From contig CAWAUB010000007.1 in assembly GCA_963785155.1 (NCBI GenBank), positions 248,001-312,000 of the forward strand: a stretch of 64,000 nt of DNA, in the 5' to 3' direction. The position numbers and the translations under genes are program-made. The DNA comes from DASUSH01 sp963785155. Its GTDB lineage: Bacteria; Actinomycetota; Thermoleophilia; Solirubrobacterales; 70-9. This document shows, piece after piece, positions 48,723-56,798 of this stretch (the stretch's first letter is position 1; each line of letters begins with the position of its first letter). Below the pieces are notes generated by a model, which had not been told where the DNA came from, searched no databases, and worked only from the letters and a program-made list of their open reading frames with translations.

Positions 48723-49549
48723 TCCGCCTGGCGGTTCGCTGTCCGCCGGAGCTCGGGGAGGCCGTGCTCGCGGAGCTGCTCGTCCTCGCGCCGGGCGGCG
48801 TCGAGGAGGAGGAGGGCGACGGCTACGTCGAGTACGCCATCTACGGCGGCGCCGGCGAGGTGCCCGACCTCGGCGAGCTCGAGGCGGTCACCGAGGGCGG
48901 CCGGGTCGAGGTCACGAGCGAGGAGATCCCGGACGACTGGGCCGACCGCTGGCGCGACTTCCACAAGCCGATCGCGATCGCGCGACCGCCTGGTGGTCGG
49001 CCCTTCGTGGGAGGACGGAGGAGGGGTCAGACCCCGTGACGAGGCGATCCATCGTGGTGATCGATCCGGGCCAGGCCTTCGGCACCGGGGCCCACGCGAC
49101 GACGCGCATGTGCCTGGAGCTGCTCGTTGGAGCTCGAGGAGGCGGGTCAGGCACATGGCCCGCTCGCCGATTGGGGCACCGGCTCGGGCGTGCTCGCGAT
49201 CGCCGCCGCGAAGCTCGGGTTCTCCCCGGTCTCGGGCTGTGATCACGAGGTCGCGGCGCTCGAGGCGGCGGCGGAGAATGCGGCCGTGAACGGCGTGGCC
49301 GTCGAGCTCGAGCGCCGCAACCTGCGCATGGAGCCGGCGCCGAGCGCCCCGACGGCGACCGCGAACCTCACGGCGCCGATCCTCCATGAGGTCGCAGCGC
49401 GACTCGCCGAGCCGCCCGAGCGGCTCGTCTGCTCGGGCCTGCTCGTGCGCGAGGCAGACGAGATCGCCGCCGCTTTCGCCGCGCGTGGCCTCCGCGAGCA
49501 TCGCCGCCTCACGGACGGCGACTGGGCCGCCCTGCTGCTCGCGAAATAG
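48719..49549 (+). CDS. prmA: Ribosomal protein L11 methyltransferase, three apparent +1 frameshifts
   Basis: TTG 48719 overlaps the dnaJ stop. PrmA sequence is continuous only across three frame changes: ...WRDFHKPIAI (first frame), RLVVGPSWED (from about 48985), SIVVIDPGQAFGTGAHATTRMCLELL (from about 49036), and LADWGTGSGVLAIAAAKLG onward (from about 49125). These include the SAM-binding GTGSG loop and ANLTAPI. Each shift is +1, so 275 residues remain after correction. The second shift coincides with a GGGGTCAGACCCC palindrome that also introduces a stop. It is either a pseudogene or assembly damage. Confidence 0.8.
49023..49035. repeat. Palindrome GGGGTC-A-GACCCC inside prmA
   Basis: Third copy of the 13-bp core also found at 7971-7987 and 9032-9048, located between the PSWED and IDPGQAFG parts of prmA, where the reading frame changes. 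Confidence 0.85.
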
Positions 49550-49574
49550 CCGACGCGGCGGCTATCTTGGCCGC

Positions 49575-50063
49575 GTGCCACTTGTCGGAATCACCGGCTA
49601 CGAGATCGGCCTCTTCGTGCACGTCGTTGCGGGATTCCTCGCGTTCGGCCCCACTTTCGGCTACGCGTTCTTCCAGGCCGTCACCGAGCGCACCTACCCG
49701 CGCGGGGTGCCGACGATGTGGCGCGCGACGGAGATGTCGAGCAAGTACCTCGTCACACCGGGCGCGATCGTGCTGCTGCTCGCCGGCTTCTACCTGACGA
49801 TTGAAGCATGGGAGTTCTCCGACCCGTTCGTGGGCGTCGGGATCATCGCCGTCCTCGTGCTGCTGGGGCTGATCGGCGCTTTCTTCAACCCGCAGGGGCG
49901 ACGCGCAATGGAGCTGGCCGAGCGCGACATCGCCGCCGCCGGCACCGGCGAGGTCGAGTTCAGCGACGAATACTGGGCGATTTCCAAGCGCATCGGCTCG
50001 GTGGGAACGTTGGCCGGGATCATCATCGTCGTGACGATCTTCTTCATGACCGTCAAGCCCTAG
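49575..50063 (+). CDS. DUF2269-like integral membrane protein
   Basis: A 162-residue protein with four hydrophobic segments. A His in the first helix (FVHVVAGFLAFGPTFGY), RATEMSSKYLVTPGAIVLL in the second and YWAISKRIGSVGTLAGI before the last match the predicted DUF2269 membrane family. Function is unknown; the conserved His suggests a cofactor or metal. The GTG start at 49575 is 25 nt after prmA. Confidence 0.7.
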   Translation: MPLVGITGYEIGLFVHVVAGFLAFGPTFGYAFFQAVTERTYPRGVPTMWRATEMSSKYLVTPGAIVLLLAGFYLTIEAWEFSDPFVGVGIIAVLVLLGLIGAFFNPQGRRAMELAERDIAAAGTGEVEFSDEYWAISKRIGSVGTLAGIIIVVTIFFMTVKP

Positions 50064-50067
50064 GGCG

Positions 50068-50889
50068 CTGACGGCTCCCACGCCAGAGCTCCCGATCGCG
50101 GTCCTCGACTCCGGCGTCGGGGGACTGACCGTGCTCCACGAGTGCCTGGTCTCGCTGCCCGAGGAGGACTTCCTCTACCTCGGCGACGACGCCCACTTCC
50201 CGTACGGGACGAAGAGCCTCGAGGAGGTGCGCGGCCGCGTGGAGGCGATCAGCCGCTACCTGCTCGATCGCGGCGCCAAGCTCCTCGTCCTCGCCTGTAA
50301 CTCGGCGACGACCGCGGGACTCGAGACCGCCCGCGAGGTGGCTGGGAAGGCCGGCGTAGAGGTCGTCTCCGTGATCGATCCTGAAGCCGAGATCGCCGCC
50401 GCGATCACCGACTCAGGCCGGGTCGGAGTGCTCGCGACGCCGGCGACGGTCGAGGGCGGCGCGTACCACCGGGCCCTTGCGGCCCAGGGCCGCGAGCTCG
50501 AGGTCGTCGAGGTCGAGGCGCCCGACCTGGCGCCGATCATCCAGCGCGGCAACCGGATCGACGAGGACGTGGTCGAGGTCGTGCGCTCCTACTGCGCGCC
50601 GCTCCAACGGGCGGAGGTCGACACGGTGATCCTTGGCTGCACCCACTACCCGCTCGTCAGCCCGATGCTGCAGCGAATCCTCGGCCGCGACGTCCGCCTC
50701 GTCACCGCGGGCCACGCGATCGCGGCGACCGTCCAGCGGACGCTGGAGGCGGGCGCCCTCGCCACGGTGAACCGCGGCGAGGGCTCCTACGACTTCCTTT
50801 GCACGGGCGACCCGTTCGCCTTCCGCGAGCTGGGCACCCGCTTCCTCCAGCTCCCGCTGGGGGAGGTGGAGCGGGTGGAGCTCGGTTGA
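50068..50889 (+). CDS. murI: Glutamate racemase, CTG start proposed
   Basis: It makes D-glutamate for peptidoglycan. The catalytic Cys motifs are LACNSATTAG and LGCTHYPLV. The N-terminal IAVLDSGVGGLTVLHE begins at about 50095, upstream of the first canonical start (GTG 50131), which would cut the active-site loop. In frame the only start-like codon is CTG 50068, giving 273 residues, the family norm; an indel hiding another start is also possible. The length and PYGTKS segment confirm MurI. Confidence 0.9.
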   Translation: MTAPTPELPIAVLDSGVGGLTVLHECLVSLPEEDFLYLGDDAHFPYGTKSLEEVRGRVEAISRYLLDRGAKLLVLACNSATTAGLETAREVAGKAGVEVVSVIDPEAEIAAAITDSGRVGVLATPATVEGGAYHRALAAQGRELEVVEVEAPDLAPIIQRGNRIDEDVVEVVRSYCAPLQRAEVDTVILGCTHYPLVSPMLQRILGRDVRLVTAGHAIAATVQRTLEAGALATVNRGEGSYDFLCTGDPFAFRELGTRFLQLPLGEVERVELG

Positions 50890-50904
50890 GGACTCAGGCT
50901 TCGG

Positions 50905-51732
50905 TTAGAGAATGAACCAGACGAAGAACCGGGCGTTCTGCGCAGCTTCGGTAGCCGCGTCGACAAACCGCACCCGAGCGTCGTTGTGGGTAGCCGGGCA
51001 GTCGCCCAGATCCTCGCCTCGGTCGATCGCGACGCTGGCGATGAGGTTGCGGTCCGCCGCCGCCGCGTCTGCGTTGTCGAGCGTCACCACGGCGCTTGCC
51101 GGCCGGGACGGAAGGTTGAAGCACGTGGTGCCTGTTGCTGCTCCGCCCTCACCTGCGACGACGTTGGCCTGGACGATTCCCGCGTTCTGAGGCGCGAAGC
51201 CGACATCGTTCGGCTCGAGCGTGCGCCCAGCGTCGTCGTCCACCCGCGCGAAGGAGTCTGGTGCTCCCCCAAACGGCGGGATCACTCCCGGCGCGATGTC
51301 GCCGAGTTGCAGCGACTCATCCGCAACGTCGCCGCCGGTCAGCGACCCATCCGTAATGTCACCGGAGCCGAGGTCGTTCACGTCGGATGAGCCGAGGTTG
51401 TTCACGTCGAATGAGCCGAGCGACTCGTCCTGCACGTCGTCACCGGTCAGCGTCTCATTCGTGACGTCGCCGGATGCGAGACCGTCGACGTCGGCCGACT
51501 TAAGCGACTCGTTCTGGACGTCCGCCCCGGTGAGCGAGCCGTCCGGGATCTCGTTAGCGCCCACGGCGCCGTCCTGGATCTCGCCCGATCGGACGCCGTT
51601 CGCCTTGATCTGCTTGGCCCCAACGCTGTCTTTGGCGAGGGTTGCCGCGTAGGCCGCCCCGCTCAGGGCGACGAACAGCGCCGCCATCGCAACCACCATT
51701 GCCGGCGAGGGCCGCCGAAGTCGCTTCCTCAT
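50905..51732 (-). CDS. Secreted decapeptide-repeat protein, copy 1
   Basis: A 275-residue protein. A signal/anchor segment (about 10-30, VVAMAALFVALSGAAYAA) is followed by about ten imperfect decapeptides of the type D-x-S-L-x-x-x-D-V-x (31-145), then a C-terminal domain of about 120 residues with two Cys. It has a strong ribosome binding site (GGAGG) before ATG. The repeat pattern suggests an elongated beta-solenoid-like stalk. This copy differs from its two neighbours in the C-terminal domain. Confidence 0.75.
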   Translation of the reverse strand: MRKRLRRPSPAMVVAMAALFVALSGAAYAATLAKDSVGAKQIKANGVRSGEIQDGAVGANEIPDGSLTGADVQNESLKSADVDGLASGDVTNETLTGDDVQDESLGSFDVNNLGSSDVNDLGSGDITDGSLTGGDVADESLQLGDIAPGVIPPFGGAPDSFARVDDDAGRTLEPNDVGFAPQNAGIVQANVVAGEGGAATGTTCFNLPSRPASAVVTLDNADAAAADRNLIASVAIDRGEDLGDCPATHNDARVRFVDAATEAAQNARFFVWFIL

Positions 51733-51780
51733 CCCATACCTCCGTGTCTTGGATCAATATTCATTGCCGCGAGGTGGAGC

Positions 51781-52582
51781 TCAGCTTGGCACAGCGGTGC
51801 AGATCACCCAGACCTCGGGCCGAATCCCGGTGGTAACGCCCCCGGTCGGGTTCAGGGCGGTGATGCGCCAGCCGGAGAGGGTGCCGCCGTCCAGGGCGGT
51901 TCGGTGTCGGCCGCGCTCTTCGCCGGACGCGAGGATCCGACGTGGTCTCGCTGAGGTCGGTGTCGTCGCCCCGCATCCCGCCTCCGAGCGCGGTCTGCCC
52001 TGCGGGGCAGAACGCGTTGAAGGACTGGCTCGCACCGTCGGGAAGGTCCGTGCCGGCCTGCGTGAACTGCGCCGTGACGTTGCCTCCGAGGAAGGTGCCG
52101 GGAGCGACATCACCTCCAGTGAGCCCCGCGATGTCGGCGCCGGCAAGGCTCCCGTCCTGGACGTCGCCCTCCTTCAGCGAGTTGTTCTGGACATCGGAGG
52201 AGCTCAGCGAGCCGTTGAGGATGTCGGCGGCGCCGAGTGACTCATCGACGAACTCGGATGTGCCGAGTGAGTCGACTGCGACATCGGCGGAACCCACCGA
52301 GCCGTCCTGGAACTTGGCGGCGCTCAGCGAGCCGTCCTGGACGTCGCCGGAGCCCAGCGAGCCGTTCAGGACCTCCGATCCCGTGACCGAGTTGTCGCCG
52401 AGCTCCGACGAGCCCACCGATCCGTCCTGGATCTCGCCCGCGCGGACCCCGTTCGATTTGATCTGCTTGGCGCCGATCGTGTTTGCCTTTACGGCCGCGT
52501 AGCTCGCGCCGCTGAGGGCGACGAGGATGGCGATCACGCCAACGACTGCGGCCGGCGAAGGCGGGCGAAATGGAGCGCTCAT
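51781..52582 (-). CDS. Secreted decapeptide-repeat protein, copy 2, one frameshift
   Basis: ATG 52582 is preceded by GGAG at 7 nt. The signal segment (VVGVIAILVALSGASYAA) leads into about 13 decapeptides of the SLGSGDVQDG type. The C-terminal domain contains FCPAGQTALGGG and, after a +1 shift near 51925-51935, GGTLSGWRITALNPTGG..PEVWVICTAVP. After correction it is 266 residues. The N-terminal 65 codons are almost identical in DNA to copy 3. Confidence 0.72.
52326..52524. repeat. 199-bp direct repeat, copy A
   Basis: Near-identical (about six differences in 199 positions) to 53157-53354. It covers the signal-peptide end and first decapeptides of copy 2. Confidence 0.85.
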
Positions 52583-52608
52583 TCTCAGTCTCCGCATCGG
52601 CATCCGGG

Positions 52609-53419
52609 CTAGGCCACAGCCGAGCAGAAGACCCATACGTCCGGCAGGATGTCCCCGCCCGGGGGGGCGCCCCCGGTGGGGTTCAAGACGGTGAGCCGCC
52701 ATCCGCTGAACGTCCCGCCGTCGACCGGCGCGCCCGAGTTCGTCGTGCTGATGACCGGGCGGGACGAGGTGACGTTGGTGAATTCGGAGTCCGTCGCGTC
52801 GCCTCGGCCGCCGCCCCCGAGGGCCGTTTGCCCAGCGGGACAGTGGACGGTGTAGCTGTCGCTCGTGTTGTCGGCGAGCGGCGCGGCGGCCGACTCGAGC
52901 TGAGCGGTGACCGCACCGCCTAGGAACGTGCCCGCTTGGATATCGCCGCCGCCAAGCCCGGCAACATCGGCGCTGCCCAGGCTGTCATCCTGGACATCGC
53001 CGCCGGTCAGTGACCCGTCCTGGACGTCGGCGGCGCCGAGTGAGCCGTCTGACGTCGGCCGATCCAAGCGAATCGTTCTGGACGTCGGCCGAGCCCAGCG
53101 AATCGTCCTGCACGTCGGCCGATCCAAGCGAATCGTTCAGCACGTCACCGCCGTTGAGCGAGCCGTCCTGGACGTCGCCGGAGCCCAGCGAGCCGTTCAG
53201 GACCTCCGATCCCGTGACCGAGTTGTCGCCGAGCTCCGACGAGCCCACCGATCCGTCCTGGATCTCGTCCGCGCGGACCCCGTTCGGTTTGATCTGCTTG
53301 GCGCCGATCGTGTTGGCCTTGACGCCGCGTAACTCGCGCCGCTGAGGGCGACGAAAAGCGCCGCCATCGAGATCGACCAGCGCCGGCGACGGCCGCTTTA
53401 CGCATATCTTTCCGCTCAT
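52609..53419 (-). pseudogene. Secreted decapeptide-repeat protein, copy 3, multiply frameshifted
   Basis: ATG 53419 has GGAGGT 5 nt upstream. The signal-peptide region is out of frame (near 53370 and 53330), and a two-base deletion near 53050 breaks the repeat array (GACGTC-AGACGGC where the unit expects GACGTCCAGGACGGC). The C-terminal domain matches copy 2 (HCPAGQTALGGGGRG ... WRLTVLNPTGG ... DVWVFCSAVA). At least three shifts make it a likely pseudogene unless the assembly is at fault. Confidence 0.6.
53157..53354. repeat. 199-bp direct repeat, copy B
   Basis: Partner of 52326-52524, offset by about 831 bp. The differences are single substitutions and one deleted base, indicating a recent tandem duplication or gene conversion. 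Confidence 0.85.
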
Positions 53420-53535
53420 CCCGCACCTCCATAGTCGTGGTTGCCTCGTCGCATGAGGCCATATTGGCGGCTGCGCAGTTCCTTGTCGTCGGGGTGGGCA
53501 CCCTGATCTTTTGCAGCCACGGCTACTCTTGGGCC

Positions 53536-53968
53536 GTGAGCATCCTCGAGCAGATCCAGGAGGACACCAAGACCGCGATGAAGGCCCGCGAGCGCGAGCG
53601 CGTCGGCGCGCTGCGCATGATCTCCAACGCCCTCCAGCAGGAGGCGAAGGAGGGCTCGGACGACGAGGTCGCGGTGCTTCGCCGCGAGCGCAAGCGTCGC
53701 CTGGAGGCCGCCGAGGCCTTTCGCGGATGGTGGCAGCGAGGAGCGGGCCGCCGCCGAGGAGTCCGAGGCCGAGGTGATCTCCGCCTACCTGCCCGCGGAG
53801 CTCAGCGACGAGGAGCTTGCCGAGATCGTGGACGGTGCGATCGCCGAGTCGGGCGCATCCGATCCGTCCGACATGGGCAAGGTCATGGGCCCCGCGATGG
53901 GGAAGGTCGGCGGCCGCGCGGACGGCAAGCGGGTCAGCGCGTTGGTGCGCGAACGCCTTGGCTCGTAG
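53536..53968 (+). CDS. yqeY: GatB/YqeY-domain protein, one +1 frameshift
   Basis: GTG 53536 starts MSILEQIQEDTKTAMKARERERVGALRMI, the typical YqeY N-terminus. Near 53727 one extra G (TTTCGCGGATGG) shifts the frame, after which SEERAAAEESEAEVISAYLPAELSDEEL and GKVMGPAMGKVGGRADG continue. Corrected length is 143 residues. YqeY resembles the tRNA-binding domain of the amidotransferase GatB; its role is not settled. It precedes phoH-ybeY-era. Confidence 0.85.
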
Positions 53969-54911
53969 AACGCTGACCCTCGACAACACCGTGGCGGCGG
54001 AGCTCGCCGGCTCCGAGGATTCCGTTCTGCGGGCGCTGGAGGGCCACCTCGACGTCGAGCTCTACCTGCGCGGGAACGTGCTCACCCTCGACGGTGAGGA
54101 GGGCGAGCTCAGCTCAGCCGCGACCGTGGTCGACGAGCTCGTCGAGCTGATCGAGCGGGGTCACGACATCGCTCCGGGGACGATCGACGCCGTGACCGGA
54201 GCCCTCGACGCCAAGGAGAGCCCGGCGACGGTCCTCGAGGACGTCGTCTGGCAGCATCGCAGCACGAAGGTCGCGCCGAAGACCGTCAACCAGAAGCGCT
54301 ACGTCGACTCGATCCGCGAGCACACGGTCACCTTTGGGATCGGCCCCGCCGGCACCGGGAAGACCTTCATCGCCGTCGCGATGGCCGTCGCCGCGCTCGA
54401 CTCACGCGAGGTAAGCCGGGTGATCCTGACCCGCCCGGCGGTCGAGGCGGGAGAGCAGCTCGGCTTCCTGCCCGGTGACATCCAGGCGAAGGTCGATCCC
54501 TACCTGCGCCCCCTCTTCGACGCGCTCTACGACATGCTCGAACCCGACCGGGTCAACTCCTACTTCGAGAAGGGCGTGATCGAGGTCGCGCCGCTCGCCT
54601 TCATGCGCGGCCGGACGCTCAACGACTCGTTCGTGATCCTCGACGAGGCGCAGAACACGAGCCCCGAGCAGATGAAGATGTTCCTGACCCGGCTCGGCTT
54701 CGGATCGCGGATGGTGGTCACCGGCGACGTCACCCAGATCGACCTGCCGCGCGACCAGCGCTCGGGCCTGGTCGTGATCGGCGAGATCCTCGAGGGGCTC
54801 GAAGACATCTCGTTCGTCCGCTTCGGTGGCGAGGACGTCGTCCGCCACAAGCTCGTGCAGCGGATCGTCGCCGCGTACGGCGCCTACTCGGAGCGACAGA
54901 AGCCCGGTTGA
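53958..54911 (+). CDS. phoH: PhoH-family ATPase
   Basis: A 317-residue cytosolic ATPase of the PhoH/PhoL type with Walker A GPAGTGKT at 129-136 and Walker B-like FVILDEAQNTSPEQMKMFLTR. An N-terminal KH-like region precedes the ATPase domain. It is linked to RNA metabolism and ribosome maturation. TTG 53958 overlaps the yqeY end by 11 nt; the longer reading from 53817 is antisense-like shadow of yqeY. The stop overlaps ybeY (TTGA). Confidence 0.93.
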   Translation: MARRTLTLDNTVAAELAGSEDSVLRALEGHLDVELYLRGNVLTLDGEEGELSSAATVVDELVELIERGHDIAPGTIDAVTGALDAKESPATVLEDVVWQHRSTKVAPKTVNQKRYVDSIREHTVTFGIGPAGTGKTFIAVAMAVAALDSREVSRVILTRPAVEAGEQLGFLPGDIQAKVDPYLRPLFDALYDMLEPDRVNSYFEKGVIEVAPLAFMRGRTLNDSFVILDEAQNTSPEQMKMFLTRLGFGSRMVVTGDVTQIDLPRDQRSGLVVIGEILEGLEDISFVRFGGEDVVRHKLVQRIVAAYGAYSERQKPG

Positions 54912-55273
54912 CCATCGACCTGGCCGACGTCCCCGCCGACCTCCGCGACGCCGTCGCCGCAGCGCTCGACGCGGCCGGGACGGGGGAGGGGCACCTGTCC
55001 GTCGAGCTCGTCGGCGAGGAGCGGATACGGGAGTTGAACCGTGACCACCGCAGCCTCGATGAGCCGACCGACGTCCTCTCCTTCCCACTCGATGGAGCCG
55101 GCGACGTCGCGGGCCCGCGCGAGTTCGGCGACGTCGTGATCTGCCCGGCGTACACGGCCGATGTCACCGAGGCCGCGGTCCACGGAGTCCTCCATCTTTG
55201 CGGGTACGACCACGAGACCGACGCGGGGGAGATGCTCGCCCTCCAGGACGAGATCATGGAGCGGCTGCGGTGA
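54908..55273 (+). CDS. ybeY: Endoribonuclease YbeY
   Basis: A 121-residue metal-dependent RNase for 16S rRNA 3'-end maturation and ribosome quality control. The zinc motif HGVLHLCGYDH has H92, H96 and H102; the LNRDHRSLDEPTDVLSFP segment is typical. The TTG start is inside the phoH stop, and its own stop overlaps the GTG start of era. Confidence 0.95.
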   Translation: MTIDLADVPADLRDAVAAALDAAGTGEGHLSVELVGEERIRELNRDHRSLDEPTDVLSFPLDGAGDVAGPREFGDVVICPAYTADVTEAAVHGVLHLCGYDHETDAGEMLALQDEIMERLR

Positions 55274-56163
55274 CCCGTTCCGGCTTCATCGGCCTGGCCG
55301 GCCGCCCCAACGTCGGCAAGTCGACGCTCGCGAACGCGATCGTCGGCGCGAAGGTCGCGATCGTCTCTGACCGCCCGCAGACGACCCGGCGCGCGGTTCG
55401 CGGCGTCGCCACCGACGTGGCGGCCGGCTGGCAGATGGTGCTCGTCGACCTCCCTGGCGTGCAGCGCCCCAGGGACGTGCTCACCGAGCGAATGCAGCGC
55501 CGGGTCGAGCGGGAGATCGCCGACTCCGACGCCGTCCTCTTCGTCCTCAACGGCGAACAGGGTGTCGGTCCCGGCGACCGTTTCATCGCGCAGCAGCTGC
55601 TAGCGGCCGAAACCAGCACCGCGGTCGTCTGCGTCGTCAACAAGCTCGACCGCCTCCGCGCGCCGGACGCGGCCAAGGCGCTCGCCGACACCGAGGAGCT
55701 GGGCGTCGCGGACGAGATCTTCCCGGTCTCGGCGAAGGAGGGGACGGGACTCGGGCCGCTGACCGAGCACGTCGCGACGCTCCTGCCCGAGGGCCCGTTC
55801 CTCTACCCGCCCGAGGATCACTCCGACCAGCCGAGCGAGGTCCACCTGGCCGAGCTGATCCGCGAGCAGGTCCTGCTGCGGACCCGCGACGAGATCCCGC
55901 ACGCTGTCGAGGTCAAGGTGCTGGAGATCGAGGAGCGGGAGGACGGCCTCATCGACGTCAAGGCGCAGGTCTGGGTCGAGGCGGAGTCCCAGAAGGCGAT
56001 CCTGATCGGCCGCGGAGGGCGGATGGTCCGCGAGATCGGCACCGCCGCCCGGCACGAGCTCGAGGGGGATCTCGGCGCCAAGGTCTTTCTGGATCTCACG
56101 GTCCGCGTCCGCGAGCGCTGGCGACGCGACGAGGGCCTGCTCGACCGCCTGGGCATCGAGTAG
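55270..56163 (+). CDS. era: GTPase Era
   Basis: A 297-residue ribosome-assembly GTPase that binds the 16S rRNA 3' end. G1 GRPNVGKS is at 11-18, DLPGVQ is G3 and NKLD is G4. The C-terminal KH domain has KAILIGRGGRMVREIG. GTG 55270 overlaps the ybeY stop (GTGA) and gives the normal N-terminus; the reading from 55198 lies within ybeY. Confidence 0.96.
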   Translation: MTRSGFIGLAGRPNVGKSTLANAIVGAKVAIVSDRPQTTRRAVRGVATDVAAGWQMVLVDLPGVQRPRDVLTERMQRRVEREIADSDAVLFVLNGEQGVGPGDRFIAQQLLAAETSTAVVCVVNKLDRLRAPDAAKALADTEELGVADEIFPVSAKEGTGLGPLTEHVATLLPEGPFLYPPEDHSDQPSEVHLAELIREQVLLRTRDEIPHAVEVKVLEIEEREDGLIDVKAQVWVEAESQKAILIGRGGRMVREIGTAARHELEGDLGAKVFLDLTVRVRERWRRDEGLLDRLGIE

Positions 56164-56186
56164 TCCCGCCAACCTAGACTCGACAA

Positions 56187-56798
56187 ATGGAGCAGATCGC
56201 CTTCGACGAGGACGGCCTGGTGCCGTGCGTGATGCAGGATTGGAGCACGGGAGAGGTGCTCACGCTCGCCTACATGAACGAGGAGGCGCTGCGCCTGACG
56301 CGTGAGACCGGCGAGGTCCACTTCTTCAGCCGCTCGCGGCAGGAGCTTTGGAGAAAGGGCGAGACCTCCGGGAATGTGATGAAGGTGAGGCAGCTCCGCT
56401 TCGACTGCGACGCCGACGCGATCGTCGCTCTCGTCGATCCGACCGGCCCGGCCTGCCACACGGGCGAGCGGTCCTGCTTCCACCGGGAGCTGGAGTCGGG
56501 TGATGCCCCGGCGCCGGCGACCCACGAGACCCTCGTGGCGCTCGAGCGGACGATCGCCGCGCGGGCGGCGGAGCGGCCCGAGGGCAGCTACACGACGGAG
56601 CTCCTCGACGACCCGCCACGGATCGGCGAGAAGGTTCGCGAGGAGGCCGACGAGGTCGCGCGGGCGGCGGCGGATGAGTCCGACGAACGCGTCGCGGAAG
56701 AGGCCGCGGACGTCCTCTACCACCTCGAGGTCCTGCTCCGATCCCGCGACGTGCCCCTGAGCGCCGCCCTGGAGGTCCTCGATGAGCGTCGCCGCTGA
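56187..56798 (+). CDS. hisI: Bifunctional phosphoribosyl-AMP cyclohydrolase / phosphoribosyl-ATP pyrophosphatase
   Basis: A HisIE fusion of 203 residues for the second and third steps of histidine synthesis. The HisI part (1-110) has VLTLAYMNEEALRLT, FFSRSRQELWRKGETSG and the metal-site DCDADA..ACHTGERSCF. The HisE part (about 115-203) has SYTTELLDDPPRIGEKVREEADEVARAA and DVLYHLEVLL. The end overlaps trpE by 17 nt, so histidine and tryptophan genes are coupled here. Confidence 0.95.
   Translation: MEQIAFDEDGLVPCVMQDWSTGEVLTLAYMNEEALRLTRETGEVHFFSRSRQELWRKGETSGNVMKVRQLRFDCDADAIVALVDPTGPACHTGERSCFHRELESGDAPAPATHETLVALERTIAARAAERPEGSYTTELLDDPPRIGEKVREEADEVARAAADESDERVAEEAADVLYHLEVLLRSRDVPLSAALEVLDERRR

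Noticed and set aside
47075..49039. 654-codon plus-strand frame overlapping hrcA, dnaJ and prmA
   Set aside because: Only its last part (from 48719) is real, as the prmA N-terminus; the rest is an out-of-frame shadow of hrcA and dnaJ.
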